Positions 27,390-37,363 are shown, numbered from the stretch's first letter. The stretch: DNA of 64,000 bases from Tritrichomonas musculus (GCA_039105265.1 JAPFFF010000002.1:4960001-5024000), one strand, 5' to 3'. Notes: a model not told the origin generated them from the sequence alone. Numbers and translations: made by a program.

Positions 27390-27461
27390 CCTTTAGTATG
27401 ACCTTCAGTACAACCTTCAGTACAACCTTTAGGATAACCTTTAGTATGACCTTTCGTAGTA
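27390..27461. repeat. six tandem 12-bp units beside the right terminal repeat of B
   Basis: Six consecutive 12-mers of the form CCTTYAGTAYRA run from 27390 to 27461; two are exactly CCTTCAGTACAA and two exactly CCTTTAGTATGA. They lie between the F10 gene and the right terminal repeat in an otherwise gene-free stretch (27320-27471). They could be an origin-proximal protein-binding array or a simple minisatellite. Confidence 0.75.
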
Positions 27462-27471
27462 AGTACCCCTA

Positions 27472-27808
27472 GCCTTCTAAACTAGGGCAATAGTGGCGGT
27501 CATAAGTGAACATCTATATAGTCCCATGATGCTGATCAATTATTCCTAGTCATGAGTATCAGTTGGTATCACAGTTAGTGTCAATTCAAAAATAGTTAGA
27601 TGGCCTTCAAAACTAGGGCTGTAATGGCGGTCATAAGTGGTCATAAGTGAACATCAATGTGACCCCATGATGCTGATCAATTATTCCTAGTTATGAGTAT
27701 CAGTTAGTGTCAATTCAAAAATAGTTAGATGGCCTTCTAAATTAGGGCAGTAATGGCGGTCATAAGTGAATTTCTATCTGACCCCCGAACGGAACAACCA
27801 TCACTACT
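27472..27808. repeat. element B right terminal inverted repeat
   Basis: This is the reverse complement of 8493-8829, ending in ...CATCACTACT at 27808. It contains the same internal direct repeats. The outer end abuts the second GACCTG copy. Confidence 0.95.
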
Positions 27809-27814
27809 GACCTG
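27809..27814. repeat. right target-site duplication of element B
   Basis: GACCTG here duplicates 8487-8492. Beyond it the sequence is coding sequence of element A, confirming that B landed within an A gene. Confidence 0.95.
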
Positions 27815-30800
27815 CTGGGAAAGGTCTTGTTTGATATGTATTAATAGTTACAGAGTTATTGGACATATTTAATGTTGAAAGGGCACTTGCAATACAAACT
27901 GTTGTTGCTAAAATATTTAATATACTATTCGCAACTGCTACACCTTGTTTAATACTATCAGTATATTCATTATACATGGCTTGAATTCTCATTTGTTCAA
28001 CTAGATTATCAACTGTCTGTTTCAATAAAGCATAATCATAGGCTAATATATCTGTGATTCCACCAACAACATTTAAGTCTCGACGCATAGTCATGATATT
28101 ATCAGCCCATATAATCTTAGATGAATAAATATTATAATCTGTCGATATGGTAGTGCATTTTCTTGGGTCTGGCTCTACTTCATAAAATTGTTGTTGAATA
28201 ATTATATCGAATGGATTAACTTTCACATCAAAATCAAATAATTCTTTCTCTATATATATTCGAATGTTCTTATGATTAAATCCTTCAATGATTTTAATGG
28301 AATGCCTTTTTTCTCGATGATAATTAAATGATTCGAGACAAGGATTTGACCCATAGGTATGCATAACACCTGAATTAATACAATGAGTAGGATGACAATC
28401 CCATTTTAATTCAGTTATATTTCCATTAATATTTAGGTCAGCATAAACATATAATCCATCATCTGCATTTAATCCACTTGGTGCATCAACATACATTCTA
28501 GCTTGTTCATATTTATATCCATCTTGAGTAAAAGTACCTGAACCACTTGAATCAAAAGTTGCAGTTATTCCTTCACTTAGTATGGTTCCATCTTTCTTAA
28601 CAACCCTCCAATTGGTAAGATAATCTTTCAAGATATGAGCATAATTATCATCATCAGTTAAATCTTCCTTTATTGTTCCTTTTATCCATCTCCCAATTCT
28701 TTCGTTATGTTTGATTGTTAAAGCAGGCGCACCGTTATTTGTGTTCATGAACGATATCTTTTCTGTACACATGTTTTGACAATTATTTCCTGTCCAATTT
28801 TTACCATCCCATGTTAATTCCCAGTTATGACCAAATAGATAGTCTTTGAATCTAAATACTAAATTTTGTGGTATGTCATAATCTTTATCTATATCCCATC
28901 TCATACAATAATAATTGGATTCTTCATACGTCTTAGATGGTCTATATAAATATAACTGGTCTGATTCCTTCAAGGTAAAATACTTGGAGTCAGTTGATGG
29001 AGTAGAGGGAACAACATCATAGATTGTTTGATATTTGGAGACCAATGAGTTATATTGATTTCGAAATACTTCTAATATATCATCATCAATCTCAATTACA
29101 ATTTTATTTCCATCAGGGTCAACAATATCAAAGCTATTTTCATCATCAGTATTAACAACGTCATTATCATCAACTTCAAGTGTACGAGCATGAGGAGCAG
29201 GAGGATGTCGTGTAATCTTATTTAAAATCCATTGGGCACCTCTTCCTATTGGTTCGAAAAGGGCAGCTATTAGAATTACACATAAACAAAATGCCCCAAC
29301 GCCTAAACCCCCAGCGATTGCATATACAAGTATTACATAAACATACAGAATTAAATCAGAATAACCTCCTATATATTGCCAAAATTGAGCATCTATCCAA
29401 TTTCCGCCTATCTGTATAATATTATTAACTAAATTCGGGTAGTTCATGATAAAATCAACTATGAAGTGCCATAAGTTGCTCCAAAATAATGTAAATGAGC
29501 TATATGCTATTTTAATCATTCGAATTCCTTCATTCTTTAATTCATCAATTTTGTTATTAAGTCTTGGTGTCAATTCTTTTATCTCATCAATGACCTGATG
29601 TAAATCTACATCCTTAAAGTCAGCATCTGCATCTTCTCCTCCAATATAAAAGATTACCCCCACTTTTTCATTATCTTTAACAGCTTCATATGCAATATCC
29701 ACAATACTATCAATACCATACCAGATAAAATAAAATAAGTTATATATAATCTTCATAAATTCTTTTGTCGCAAAAGCAATTGTTTTATAAGTTAATTTAA
29801 TAGGCTGTTTAGCAAGAGATAGGGTAGTTGAAATGATATTATACAATAAGTCTTTTATCCATCCTATTGTCTCTTTACTATATAACCAAAACTTGGATAC
29901 TGTTAATTTGAGTACTTCTGGTTCTATTATTTTTGGAATCGTATATTCTTCGAGTTTCTTTAATTCATCAATAGGAGGAATTACATAAACCATATCTTCT
30001 TTGTTAACTAACTCTTTTGGTGGTTCAGTTGGAGTAGGCGTAGGTGTAGGTGTAGGGTCTGGAGTTGGCTCAGGTGTTGGAGTAGGTGGTGGTGTTTCAT
30101 CAATTTCTATTTTAACCTCATGTATTTCTGGTTCACCAGTTGTTTTATTAATTAGGCACATGGAAGTATTACCACCTGTTAAGTTCAAGAGAGTCTCATA
30201 ACTTATGGTTTGATCATTTAATGCATCTATCCATTTAGTAATATTAGCAGCTGTTGTATTTGTTTTCTCAGCAAAGTCTTTCATGTTATTTATCTTTGTC
30301 TCATTGACATCAAAGATAGTTTCATTAGTAGTTTCATTAACTTTTAAATCTACATATTTAATGGGCTCAATTTCAGTAAAATCAACAGTATTATTTTTTA
30401 TCCACTTTGATATATTATCATTACTTGTACTTAACTCTTTTATTATAGTTTCCATGTTTTTAGGTTTTATTGTATCTGTTCCATAGGTAATTGCTTTGGT
30501 AGTTTCATCTACATGTTCGACAATTATTTTTAAGTCCTTTAATGTATTCCAATCGATACTTGGAACAATTGCATTATTAACTTCATCTATATTTTGAATC
30601 ATTAAATTCATAACATCTAACATACCTTTTTGATTCGCTGTTAATGCTTCTATTAACTTCTTATATGTACTAACATCATATTCTTCTTCTATTATATCTT
30701 TATCACTTATCTCTCCAGTAAAATATTTTAAGGTAGCTCCTGGTGCAATACCAGAATCTACATCTTCCCTCATTTTGGTTAAAAAGACTTCTAAATTTTT

Positions 30801-31136
30801 AGCACTGTCTCTTAATCTTTCATATAGTTTATTGAGACTAGCACAATATTGTATTTTTGTCGTTAGCGTACCATCAGTATTCCATGTATATATACCTTTA
30901 CCTCCCATAATGTTAAGAGCACCAAAAGACTCGAGCCCATTTTTATCCAGATAGTCACTAACCAATTTTATGTCTATCTCTTCCTTATTATATAAGCAAC
31001 TGAATTTTGGATAATCTTTAGGGTCTCCACCTCTTATGATATCGATGTTGTTTTCATCATTAACACTTATCTCTATGTCTTTGTCTTTTAGCTTCTCTGT
31101 TTCTCCTGATAACAAAGAATAAACTTTAATTGACAT
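27815..31136 (-). CDS. element A large membrane-associated structural protein, part lying right of the element B insertion
   Basis: The start is the ATG at 31136 (MSIKVYSLLSGE); longer frames overlap the divergent 31153 gene. About 1,100 residues: a helical N-terminal half with many short repeats, a Pro/Thr linker (TPTPEPTPDPTPTPTPTP), a probable membrane region with several hydrophobic helices (LYVYVILVYAIAGGLGVGAF), and a C-terminal module with LYLYRPS, FGHNWELTWDGKNW and QQFYEVEPDP that also occurs in the 873-aa protein. The gene is interrupted by element B at its 3' side, and 6550-8486 belongs to the same gene. The likely role is virion surface or host-membrane attachment, inferred from the membrane helices and linker. 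Confidence 0.55.
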
Positions 31137-31152
31137 TTTAGGATATAATAAA

Positions 31153-31893
31153 ATGCTAGTATCAGTACAAAGCACAAATGCAGATGAATATAATAAGGTA
31201 TCAGTTAATTTAGATATACCTTGGAAGTGTAAATATGTCAAGTATTGTGTATCTTCATTAAGCACCTTGAGTAATATTCTGTTAACCAATGATGAAGATT
31301 ATATTGAGATGTCAAGTGATTCAGTACCTATTAAAGCCTATTTTCGAACTCCTAAATTTTCTTATACAATCAAAGAATTACAATCGGTATTAAATTTAAT
31401 GTCTTGGTTTCAATGGGAGTATAAACAAGAAACAAGAACATTCCAAATAAAAACCACAATGAAGACTACCATTACGTCTTTAACTCATCGAGCTGCATTA
31501 GTAACTGGTCTTTATAATACTCCATTGCCTTTAGAGTTACCTGCTAATACAACCTATATAATAAAAGATATACCAATATTAAATCATACTAAGTTGTATC
31601 TAGTATCTCTACAAGGTAATGCCATATACTCGAATATAGGTGAACAACAATATACACCTTCAGTTATTGGTACAATAAATACCTTCACTGTAGATAAGAA
31701 ACCACTTATCTATGATTTCGAGACTGAAGGTAAGCCTTTAAAAATAAAAACATTTACAGATTCATTAAAGTTTTTAGAATTAAGTTTAGTAGATTTTCAA
31801 TACCAGCCGATATTGTTAAAAAGTCCTTTGTTCATAACTATCAAAATTAAACCATCTAACTCGACTGATATCAATGATGTTATAACTAAGTAA
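31153..31893 (+). CDS. element A 246-aa protein, possible minor structural protein
   Basis: It starts 16 bases from the divergent start at 31136 and its stop overlaps the convergent PolB stop. The protein is rich in beta-prone strands: KVSVNLDIPWKCKYVKY, TFQIKTTMKTTITSL, YLVSLQGNAIYS, FLELSLVDFQYQPI, LFITIKIKP. The ending, where a hydrophobic strand leads into L-x-D-x-x-x-P-I, is like the close of single-jelly-roll capsid proteins in related viruses. No catalytic motif and no membrane segment was seen. The call is tentative. Confidence 0.5.
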   Translation: MLVSVQSTNADEYNKVSVNLDIPWKCKYVKYCVSSLSTLSNILLTNDEDYIEMSSDSVPIKAYFRTPKFSYTIKELQSVLNLMSWFQWEYKQETRTFQIKTTMKTTITSLTHRAALVTGLYNTPLPLELPANTTYIIKDIPILNHTKLYLVSLQGNAIYSNIGEQQYTPSVIGTINTFTVDKKPLIYDFETEGKPLKIKTFTDSLKFLELSLVDFQYQPILLKSPLFITIKIKPSNSTDINDVITK

Positions 31894-34024
31894 ACCTAAG
31901 AGTACGTGCAAATTTAGGTAAGTTGGTTTGTTGAAATGTCTTTGACTTCCTGAATGCATTCGAACCATCCAACAAATCAAATGTCATACTTTCTCCTTCA
32001 TGCATTCTTTCAAAAAGCTCTTCAACTGAGATATCCATCCTTTTGCACTTGTTGAGAATAACTTGTTTTGGAATTCCTTTGAGTCTAATATGATATCCTT
32101 CATTTCCTTGTTCATCAACCAAGATATCGAGGTAGCTCTTTTTACCAAGTGCAATGAGTTTTCTTGAGTGTATTTCCCCTTGACTACCTTCGAACTCATC
32201 AAAGTCATTATGAAACTGACACATATTTTTTCCAATAAGAGGTTGATGATACTTGAACTGGAATAAGTCAGCTATCCTTGGTACATCTTTTTCAAGTACA
32301 TGCATACTATCAGTATCTTGATAAAAGATAGGTATACCTGCTTGCTCAGCTGTAGCCATAACCCTGTTCATTAAGTGCTTACTCCAAGAGAGAACGCTTG
32401 CACCAAATTGAGGTAGGTTGAAATGGTCATTAATTGGTTTCAACTTCTTGACATAGCACTTATCAATATTAGCATCTTCAACAACCTCCTTGATAAAGTT
32501 GTAGTTCCTCCATAGGTACTTGTATAGTTGGCTTTTTGGTACTGTCTTGGTTTCAGTCTTTGTTGCTTTCAATATTGACTTGCCATATATGGAGTTGAGG
32601 AGGAGCTTTATTGTTTGTTCAAGAGGGTTCTTTTGCTTTTTATAACTTGCCCTGAGATTAAAGAGCTTCTCAATGAACTCATTGATTTTCTTGTTAAATC
32701 CTTCATCAAAGTAATAGCCACGTATTAACTCATATTCAACATCATAAAATTCGAACAAGTCCATGAGACCTACTTTATCGATATAATAATGGTCAACAAG
32801 GAAATTGCCGAATATTTTACTACCTGCTTCATTCCTTGTAAATACTTGTCCAAATTTATATGGCTCTTTTGATTTACATTCGAGTTTCTTGATGTTGACT
32901 TCGATAAAGAATGTATCATATTGCATAAGTTGTTCATGTGTTGTACCTTGTGGTATTACTTTAGGTCTTCCTAATGGTATACCATCCATAACATACATTG
33001 CAGATGGATATAAGCTAACTGCATCAAAGTCTTGTATCTTTCCTTCGATGTATTGCTTTTCATTACCTGCTGTCATTGTTCTTCCACCAGAGACACATCG
33101 TTGTATGAAGTCTTGACACTTACCTGATAGTTCATAACATCCATCAAAGCAACCATATTTCTTGGCAAAGCAGTATCCAATAGCACTTATAGATATAAAA
33201 TCATGAACACCATACATATCTGTCTTTGTTTCTTTAAAGACTGCTTTCAGGTCTTCATTAAATTTTTCCATTCCCTTCATCAAAACAATACAGTCCTTGA
33301 AACAATAGAAGATGGCATATTTAATGATGTCGATTTTGCCATCATTATAGCAATTTGCGATTTTTGCATTTTCGATAATCTGCTTGCAGTTTGCATCAAG
33401 TTGTGCTTTCGATAACTTATCTGCATTTTCATCGATGTATTGCTGTTGGAACTCAGTAGCATCAACAATTCTTCTTTGAATGTTCTCTTGTGTATATAGC
33501 TTATATGCCATGACTTCCTTGTGAACATTGAGGTTGAACATTGTAGCAAATTTACTTAATGCTTGAGGTATTATACTATATGAGTTCCTGAATGTTAATC
33601 GCTTTTTGACTTTCCTTGTACCTTCTTCGAATAATGTCATGATGATTTGCAACACAGTTCCACTTCGTTCTGTTATCTGTGTATCCCATCCAGGTGTGTT
33701 AATGAAAAAACATGCATCATACTTGAGGTTATGAAAATATGTTAATGAGCCACTCCATAAATAATTCAAGAGCTTCTGTCCACAATCTTCACCTTGAATA
33801 GATATTTTATGTATGTTGGCTCCATCTCGAAAGATCGTACAATTGAGATATGGTATATGTGGACTGACTGTAGAGTTTGTTTCGAAGTCACTATAATAAA
33901 TCCTTGACCATGTATTTTGTTTCTTTTTATTATTCTCAATGAGTCTTGTACTTTGTTCTGCATTATATTCGAGACTTACATAGTCATTAACATGTTCATA
34001 TTCAGTTGTGTTGATAATATCCAT
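31886..34024 (-). CDS. element A protein-primed family B DNA polymerase (712 aa)
   Basis: The start chosen is the ATG at 34024, overlapping the upstream 400-aa-frame gene by 23 bases. Exonuclease motifs are YYSDFETN (residues 46-48), FHNLKYD and YCFKDC; polymerase motifs are DAVSLYPS (about 335), LLLNSIYGKS (about 475), YQDTDSMH (about 571) and GKKSYLDI (about 630). Length and motif spacing match compact phi29/linear-plasmid-type polymerases rather than the 1.6-kb-residue B polymerase. All catalytic motifs are visible. It would replicate the linear element from a protein primer. Confidence 0.92.
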   Translation of the reverse strand: MDIINTTEYEHVNDYVSLEYNAEQSTRLIENNKKKQNTWSRIYYSDFETNSTVSPHIPYLNCTIFRDGANIHKISIQGEDCGQKLLNYLWSGSLTYFHNLKYDACFFINTPGWDTQITERSGTVLQIIMTLFEEGTRKVKKRLTFRNSYSIIPQALSKFATMFNLNVHKEVMAYKLYTQENIQRRIVDATEFQQQYIDENADKLSKAQLDANCKQIIENAKIANCYNDGKIDIIKYAIFYCFKDCIVLMKGMEKFNEDLKAVFKETKTDMYGVHDFISISAIGYCFAKKYGCFDGCYELSGKCQDFIQRCVSGGRTMTAGNEKQYIEGKIQDFDAVSLYPSAMYVMDGIPLGRPKVIPQGTTHEQLMQYDTFFIEVNIKKLECKSKEPYKFGQVFTRNEAGSKIFGNFLVDHYYIDKVGLMDLFEFYDVEYELIRGYYFDEGFNKKINEFIEKLFNLRASYKKQKNPLEQTIKLLLNSIYGKSILKATKTETKTVPKSQLYKYLWRNYNFIKEVVEDANIDKCYVKKLKPINDHFNLPQFGASVLSWSKHLMNRVMATAEQAGIPIFYQDTDSMHVLEKDVPRIADLFQFKYHQPLIGKNMCQFHNDFDEFEGSQGEIHSRKLIALGKKSYLDILVDEQGNEGYHIRLKGIPKQVILNKCKRMDISVEELFERMHEGESMTFDLLDGSNAFRKSKTFQQTNLPKFARTLRFT

Positions 34025-35162
34025 TTCGCATTGCTTTGATTTCTTCAAATAGATGTAACTCAAACATCTTTTGGAAAAAGGTTATTGGTTTGATTCCTTC
34101 ATGTTTATAGTCTTTGACAGTCTTTCCACTTTTCTCCAATCTTGCTATCATACATCTTTTGTCAAAAGGCATATATGCAAATGTTCTATCAAGTTCTTCA
34201 TAGTGTTGAAGGTAGAATAATGTACAAGGTATTTTCCTGTTGAGCATATAATGGTCTTTGAACAATATCAGGTTAACTTCTCTTTTAAAATCAACAGACC
34301 ATTTTTTCTTTCTGGTGTTGATTCTTGTTTCATACTTGTATTTATCAGGTTGTTCAACAATTCTAATGATACTAAAATTGCACTTGAACTTTTTAGCTAC
34401 TTCTTCTATCTTGTTATTAGGTATGGCTCTTGTTTGAACAAAAAATCGTAAGTCATCTATTTCATCATCAGTGAACACACCTGATTGTATACAAGCATAT
34501 ACAAAACAATTATCTCTGTAGTTCTCTTTCCTTACCTCATGAAAGATTTGGTATGTAGATAAGTCTATAGGTGATAGATTGATGTATGGGAAAAAACTAC
34601 CTTCTGGTGTATTTCGATAGTCTTCATCAATTTCGACTTCATCATCATAGATTTCATGAGTATCCATATCTTGCATCTTGGTTCTAAAATGAACACCATC
34701 ATTTGTTTTGTTCATGTCAATAAATTGTACCTCATATCGAACTGGAATGAACATGTTTGAGATATATGGATTAGTGTCTGATTGGTCTTCACTTAAATCA
34801 AGTTCTCCTGTTATATGACCTAATGTACTTTCGATGTTGTGCTTATCACTGAGTGTGAAGTACTTATAAGTTCCATCAAGTGCAATTGCTTTAACAATAG
34901 GTCTTCCAACATTTTTCTTTTTATGTATCTGTCGTAGTGCTTCCGTAAATGCGTACCTCTTATCTTCATCTTGATTGATGTCTGTAGCAAAACCAATACC
35001 TTGTCCTGCAGGAATCATGAGCTTCCTCATTTCTTCTTTAAATTTGTCTTTCTTTTGGTATTGTTTTGCACGTCGATTATATTCACGACGAAACTGTGAT
35101 TTTGTATCAGCATAGACATCTCCAATAGCATCTAAAAAATTATCTTCAATGTCCTTGTTCAT
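34002..35162 (-). CDS. element A OTU-like protein encoded upstream of PolB (386 aa)
   Basis: The start chosen is the ATG at 35162 (MNKDIEDNFLDAIG); the upstream part of the longer frame is AT-rich leader. A basic N-terminal third (RREYNRRAKQYQKKDKF) is followed by a middle domain and then NYRDNCFVYACIQSG and LILFKDHYMLN. This DNC(F)-x-n-(D)H pairing parallels the OTU/papain-like module at the front of element B's PolB (DNLCWYRFLAACL ... IIHIMYI). In B it is fused to PolB; here it is a separate gene overlapping PolB. A deubiquitinase-like or terminal-protein-related role is inference. Confidence 0.55.
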   Translation of the reverse strand: MNKDIEDNFLDAIGDVYADTKSQFRREYNRRAKQYQKKDKFKEEMRKLMIPAGQGIGFATDINQDEDKRYAFTEALRQIHKKKNVGRPIVKAIALDGTYKYFTLSDKHNIESTLGHITGELDLSEDQSDTNPYISNMFIPVRYEVQFIDMNKTNDGVHFRTKMQDMDTHEIYDDEVEIDEDYRNTPEGSFFPYINLSPIDLSTYQIFHEVRKENYRDNCFVYACIQSGVFTDDEIDDLRFFVQTRAIPNNKIEEVAKKFKCNFSIIRIVEQPDKYKYETRINTRKKKWSVDFKREVNLILFKDHYMLNRKIPCTLFYLQHYEELDRTFAYMPFDKRCMIARLEKSGKTVKDYKHEGIKPITFFQKMFELHLFEEIKAMRNGYYQHN

Positions 35163-35243
35163 GTTTAACCTAAAATAAAAGTGAAACGATAAAAATAAAA
35201 ACAAAGAAAAAGTTAAAAAATTATTTTTTAGTTATGACCTATC

Positions 35244-36187
35244 TTATTGGGGGTAATCATCATCATCAACGACATTATCATCGAGATGTGGAAAATGATA
35301 TTGGAACTCATTTCCTTTCACCTTCGATTCAGAGTTCCGTTGAATTTCGTTCTTCTCCATTGATTCACCCCATTGCCTCATGGCTTTCAGCACTTGCTTC
35401 GGTGATTGCTTCCTTCCACTTCTCTCGAAGCTGCATGCTTTGTCCAACTTCTCTTTCTCTTCTTGTGATAAGTATTGTCGAAGATGATAAACGCAATTGG
35501 ACAACTTCCATCCATAGGACTTGAACACGCTCGTCTGATCTGGTGCTTTTTTCTTGTCATATGATTCAACAGCTTCCAACATGTTTCGAAGATAATCAGC
35601 TTCTACCATCATCAATCTCGATCTTGCCAACTTTTCAGCAAATGCATCATCTGTTGGAGGACCAGCTTGTTGAGCATTTTTGAGATCTGACACGTCCTTC
35701 TTTAGATCGTGAATTTTGTTAATGTACTTCGCCACCTTTTTTGGAGTAAGTTCCAATTTCATCAGCTCGAGTGCGTATTCGTCGTTATTATCAATGTCTT
35801 TCCTGAGTTCTTCAGCATTGTGATTGATGTCTTCAATGTGAAATTCTACACCAGTCATTTTCTCCTCCAACTTCGTTAATCGTTCTTTCAAGTTTTCATT
35901 TTCTTCTATTAATTGTTCCATTTCTTCTCGAAAGTCGAATGGACGAACATTATCCTCCTTATAATCACTATTGGATTTCATTTCATGAACACTTTTCGGT
36001 GGCTTATATGGTTCTTTGCGAGCTGGTGATGGTTCTTGTTCATGATCAACTTCTTCTTCTTCTCCTTCTATCTTTGTTTCTTCTTTTGGATTGGAACCGA
36101 GTTTTTGATTCTCGACAAATGCAGATGGTCTAGCGAGAACTCTTGGAGGTGGTGGTATTTGTTGATTAGAAGGAGGTGGAGGAGGTG
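35244..36187 (-). CDS. proline-rich coiled-coil protein, 5' part lost to element C insertion
   Basis: The frame is open from the element C boundary at 36187 down to 35244. It begins with proline runs (PPPPPPSNQQIPPPPR), then an acidic KEETKIEGEEEEVDHEQEP stretch, a coiled coil (EEMEQLIEENENLKERLTKL) and a helical C-terminal domain (SVFKSYGWKLSNCVYHLRQ, PKQVLKAMRQWGESME). An internal ATG lies at 35981. It is 81 bases from the A OTU-like gene and on the same strand, so it is probably an A gene, but a host gene is possible. No family was recognised. Confidence 0.5.
36182..36187. repeat. presumed left target-site duplication of element C
   Basis: GAGGTG directly precedes the AGTAGT terminus of C. 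The partner copy was not found in the window, because the right end of C is not recognisable. Confidence 0.35.
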
Positions 36188-36448
36188 AGTAGTATATGTA
36201 TGTTCGTATTGGGGGTCAGATAATTTGAAGCATTTTCGCGGTTCCTCCTTATTGGTTTCTCCGGCCGTTTCGTCATTTTTGGGTCACAACATTGAACTCT
36301 AGGATTTCTAGCTCATTGTCTACAACACTGTGAACCCCAACTATGAAACTCAAGGATTTGTAGCACTTTTTTGGAATCAAATAATTTCAGCCCCAGAATC
36401 ACCAAAGAGCAAATCAAATATTTTTTTAAATTTTTATTTTCCACCCAA
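36188..36448. repeat. element C left terminal region
   Basis: From AGTAGTATATG to the F1 start there is no gene. A GGGGGTCAGATA block at about 36210-36221 matches one in B's terminal repeat, so the two termini are related but diverged. The last 40 bases are T-rich leader upstream of the F1 ATG. Confidence 0.7.
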
Positions 36449-36901
36449 ATGAGTGCTCAACTGAAAGTCTATGAGTATATCAATTCTTTCATTTCATTAT
36501 TGGAAACACCAGAAGATTTCAAGCACTGCGATTTTACATTGCTTTGTGATAAATATCCTATCAATTCTGGGAAATCAAATTATCTCGCGAAAGTGTTATA
36601 CATTTCACTACAAACACCTGATAAAACAATTAGATTCTACCCTGATAAAATCAAAGAAATGGGTTTCGAATATGTTGTTTTAACATCAAATGCGAGACGA
36701 AGAATCAATATCAATTCACCAGAATTCTTTGTAAACGGTAATAGAGAAAAACAAGTATTTAAGGAGCATCCTTTTTATAACTACTCTATTGAGCGAATTA
36801 ATAAAGCAAACAAAGAAATTCTATTAAAGCTGAGAGAGAAATATGATATACCTGAACCAACACTCTTTAAGGGTACTCATCAAAATATTGTATTAGACTA
36901 A
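36449..36901 (+). CDS. conserved Polinton protein, family F1 (150 aa)
   Basis: The start ATG at 36449 (MSAQLKVYEYINSFIS) aligns with the B copy; the longer frame upstream begins without ATG. It shares CDFTLLCDKYP, IRFYPDKIKEM, NARRRINI, EFFVNGNREKQVFKE and PEPTLFKGTHQNIVLD with the B and D copies. In C it lies at the same end as F10, whereas in B these two genes lie at opposite ends. No function is known. Confidence 0.75.
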   Translation: MSAQLKVYEYINSFISLLETPEDFKHCDFTLLCDKYPINSGKSNYLAKVLYISLQTPDKTIRFYPDKIKEMGFEYVVLTSNARRRININSPEFFVNGNREKQVFKEHPFYNYSIERINKANKEILLKLREKYDIPEPTLFKGTHQNIVLD

Positions 36902-36928
36902 AAATAGTTATTTTTTTATTCTTAACAA

Positions 36929-37363
36929 ATGACAAACGAAATAATAAGAAAAATCGATGATATAATAGCTGATTTGTATACATTAAAATTATGGGTACAT
37001 ACTGAACAAAAAAAAGACAGTTCGTCTAATAGTGAACCACAAAGTGGTGAAGAGAATTCGTTAGAAGAACATACAATTGAATTACAAAGCAATACCAAAG
37101 CTAAAGCTTGTGACTGTGTAGCAGAGCCTAGGAAAGTCATCCATAGACGAACAAACCGTTCATTCCCATTAAATAAATCAAAGAATCTCAATGATGAACA
37201 ACGTAATAAAGTATTAGCATTTGCAAATGAAAATAAACAACTCATCTTGGATCAACCATCTGCTACAAGAAATGAATTCCTTCAAAAGCTTGTTCGCGAT
37301 AAATTGAATATTAATCTTTCTGCATACATGTCTTGTAAAATAATTACTATGCTCAGTATTTGA
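36929..37363 (+). CDS. conserved Polinton protein, family F10 (144 aa)
   Basis: This is the homologue of 26843-27319: an N-terminal helix (EIIRKIDDIIADLYTLK), a polar middle with SSNSEPQSGEEN, and a C-terminal helical domain (EFLQKLVRDKLNINLSAYM). In B the gene precedes PolB; here the fibre gene follows directly, overlapping at the 3' ends, and no polymerase frame is present. The function is unknown. Confidence 0.65.
   Translation: MTNEIIRKIDDIIADLYTLKLWVHTEQKKDSSSNSEPQSGEENSLEEHTIELQSNTKAKACDCVAEPRKVIHRRTNRSFPLNKSKNLNDEQRNKVLAFANENKQLILDQPSATRNEFLQKLVRDKLNINLSAYMSCKIITMLSI

Larger units (their letters stand above)
8493..27808. mobile_element. element B: complete-looking Maverick/Polinton, 19.3 kb
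   Basis: It is bounded by 337-bp terminal inverted repeats that read as identical and by a perfect GACCTG target duplication. It carries the core Polinton set: DDE integrase, protein-primed PolB, packaging ATPase, double-jelly-roll-type capsid gene and a small core-like protein, plus a fibre-like gene and several conserved unknown families. All main frames are long and open, so it looks whole, with no obvious breaks. Genes lie on both strands with little or no intergenic space, often overlapping at their 3' ends, which is virus-like. It is inserted in a gene of element A, so it is younger than A, and the matching repeats suggest a recent arrival. Confidence 0.95.
3678..36187. mobile_element. 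element A: Polinton-like element of a divergent family, broken, hosts element B
   Basis: The left terminus AGTAGTATATACGAG matches the AGTAGT start of the other elements here. Parts, left to right: structural protein (3909-6530), a second structural gene interrupted by element B (6550-8486 and 27815-31136), a small protein (31153-31893), protein-primed PolB (31886-34024), OTU-like protein (34002-35162), and probably the coiled-coil gene (35244-36187) in which element C sits. No integrase, packaging ATPase or double-jelly-roll capsid gene is visible in it. No inverted copy of its left terminus was found up to 36187, so the right end given is the last point before element C and not a mapped boundary. 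Apart from two insertions by other elements the reading frames are long and open. It must be older than B. Confidence 0.65.

Noticed and set aside
30001-30201. Valine/glycine repeat frame on the plus strand
   Set aside because: It is the antisense shadow of the Pro/Thr linker in the large A protein.
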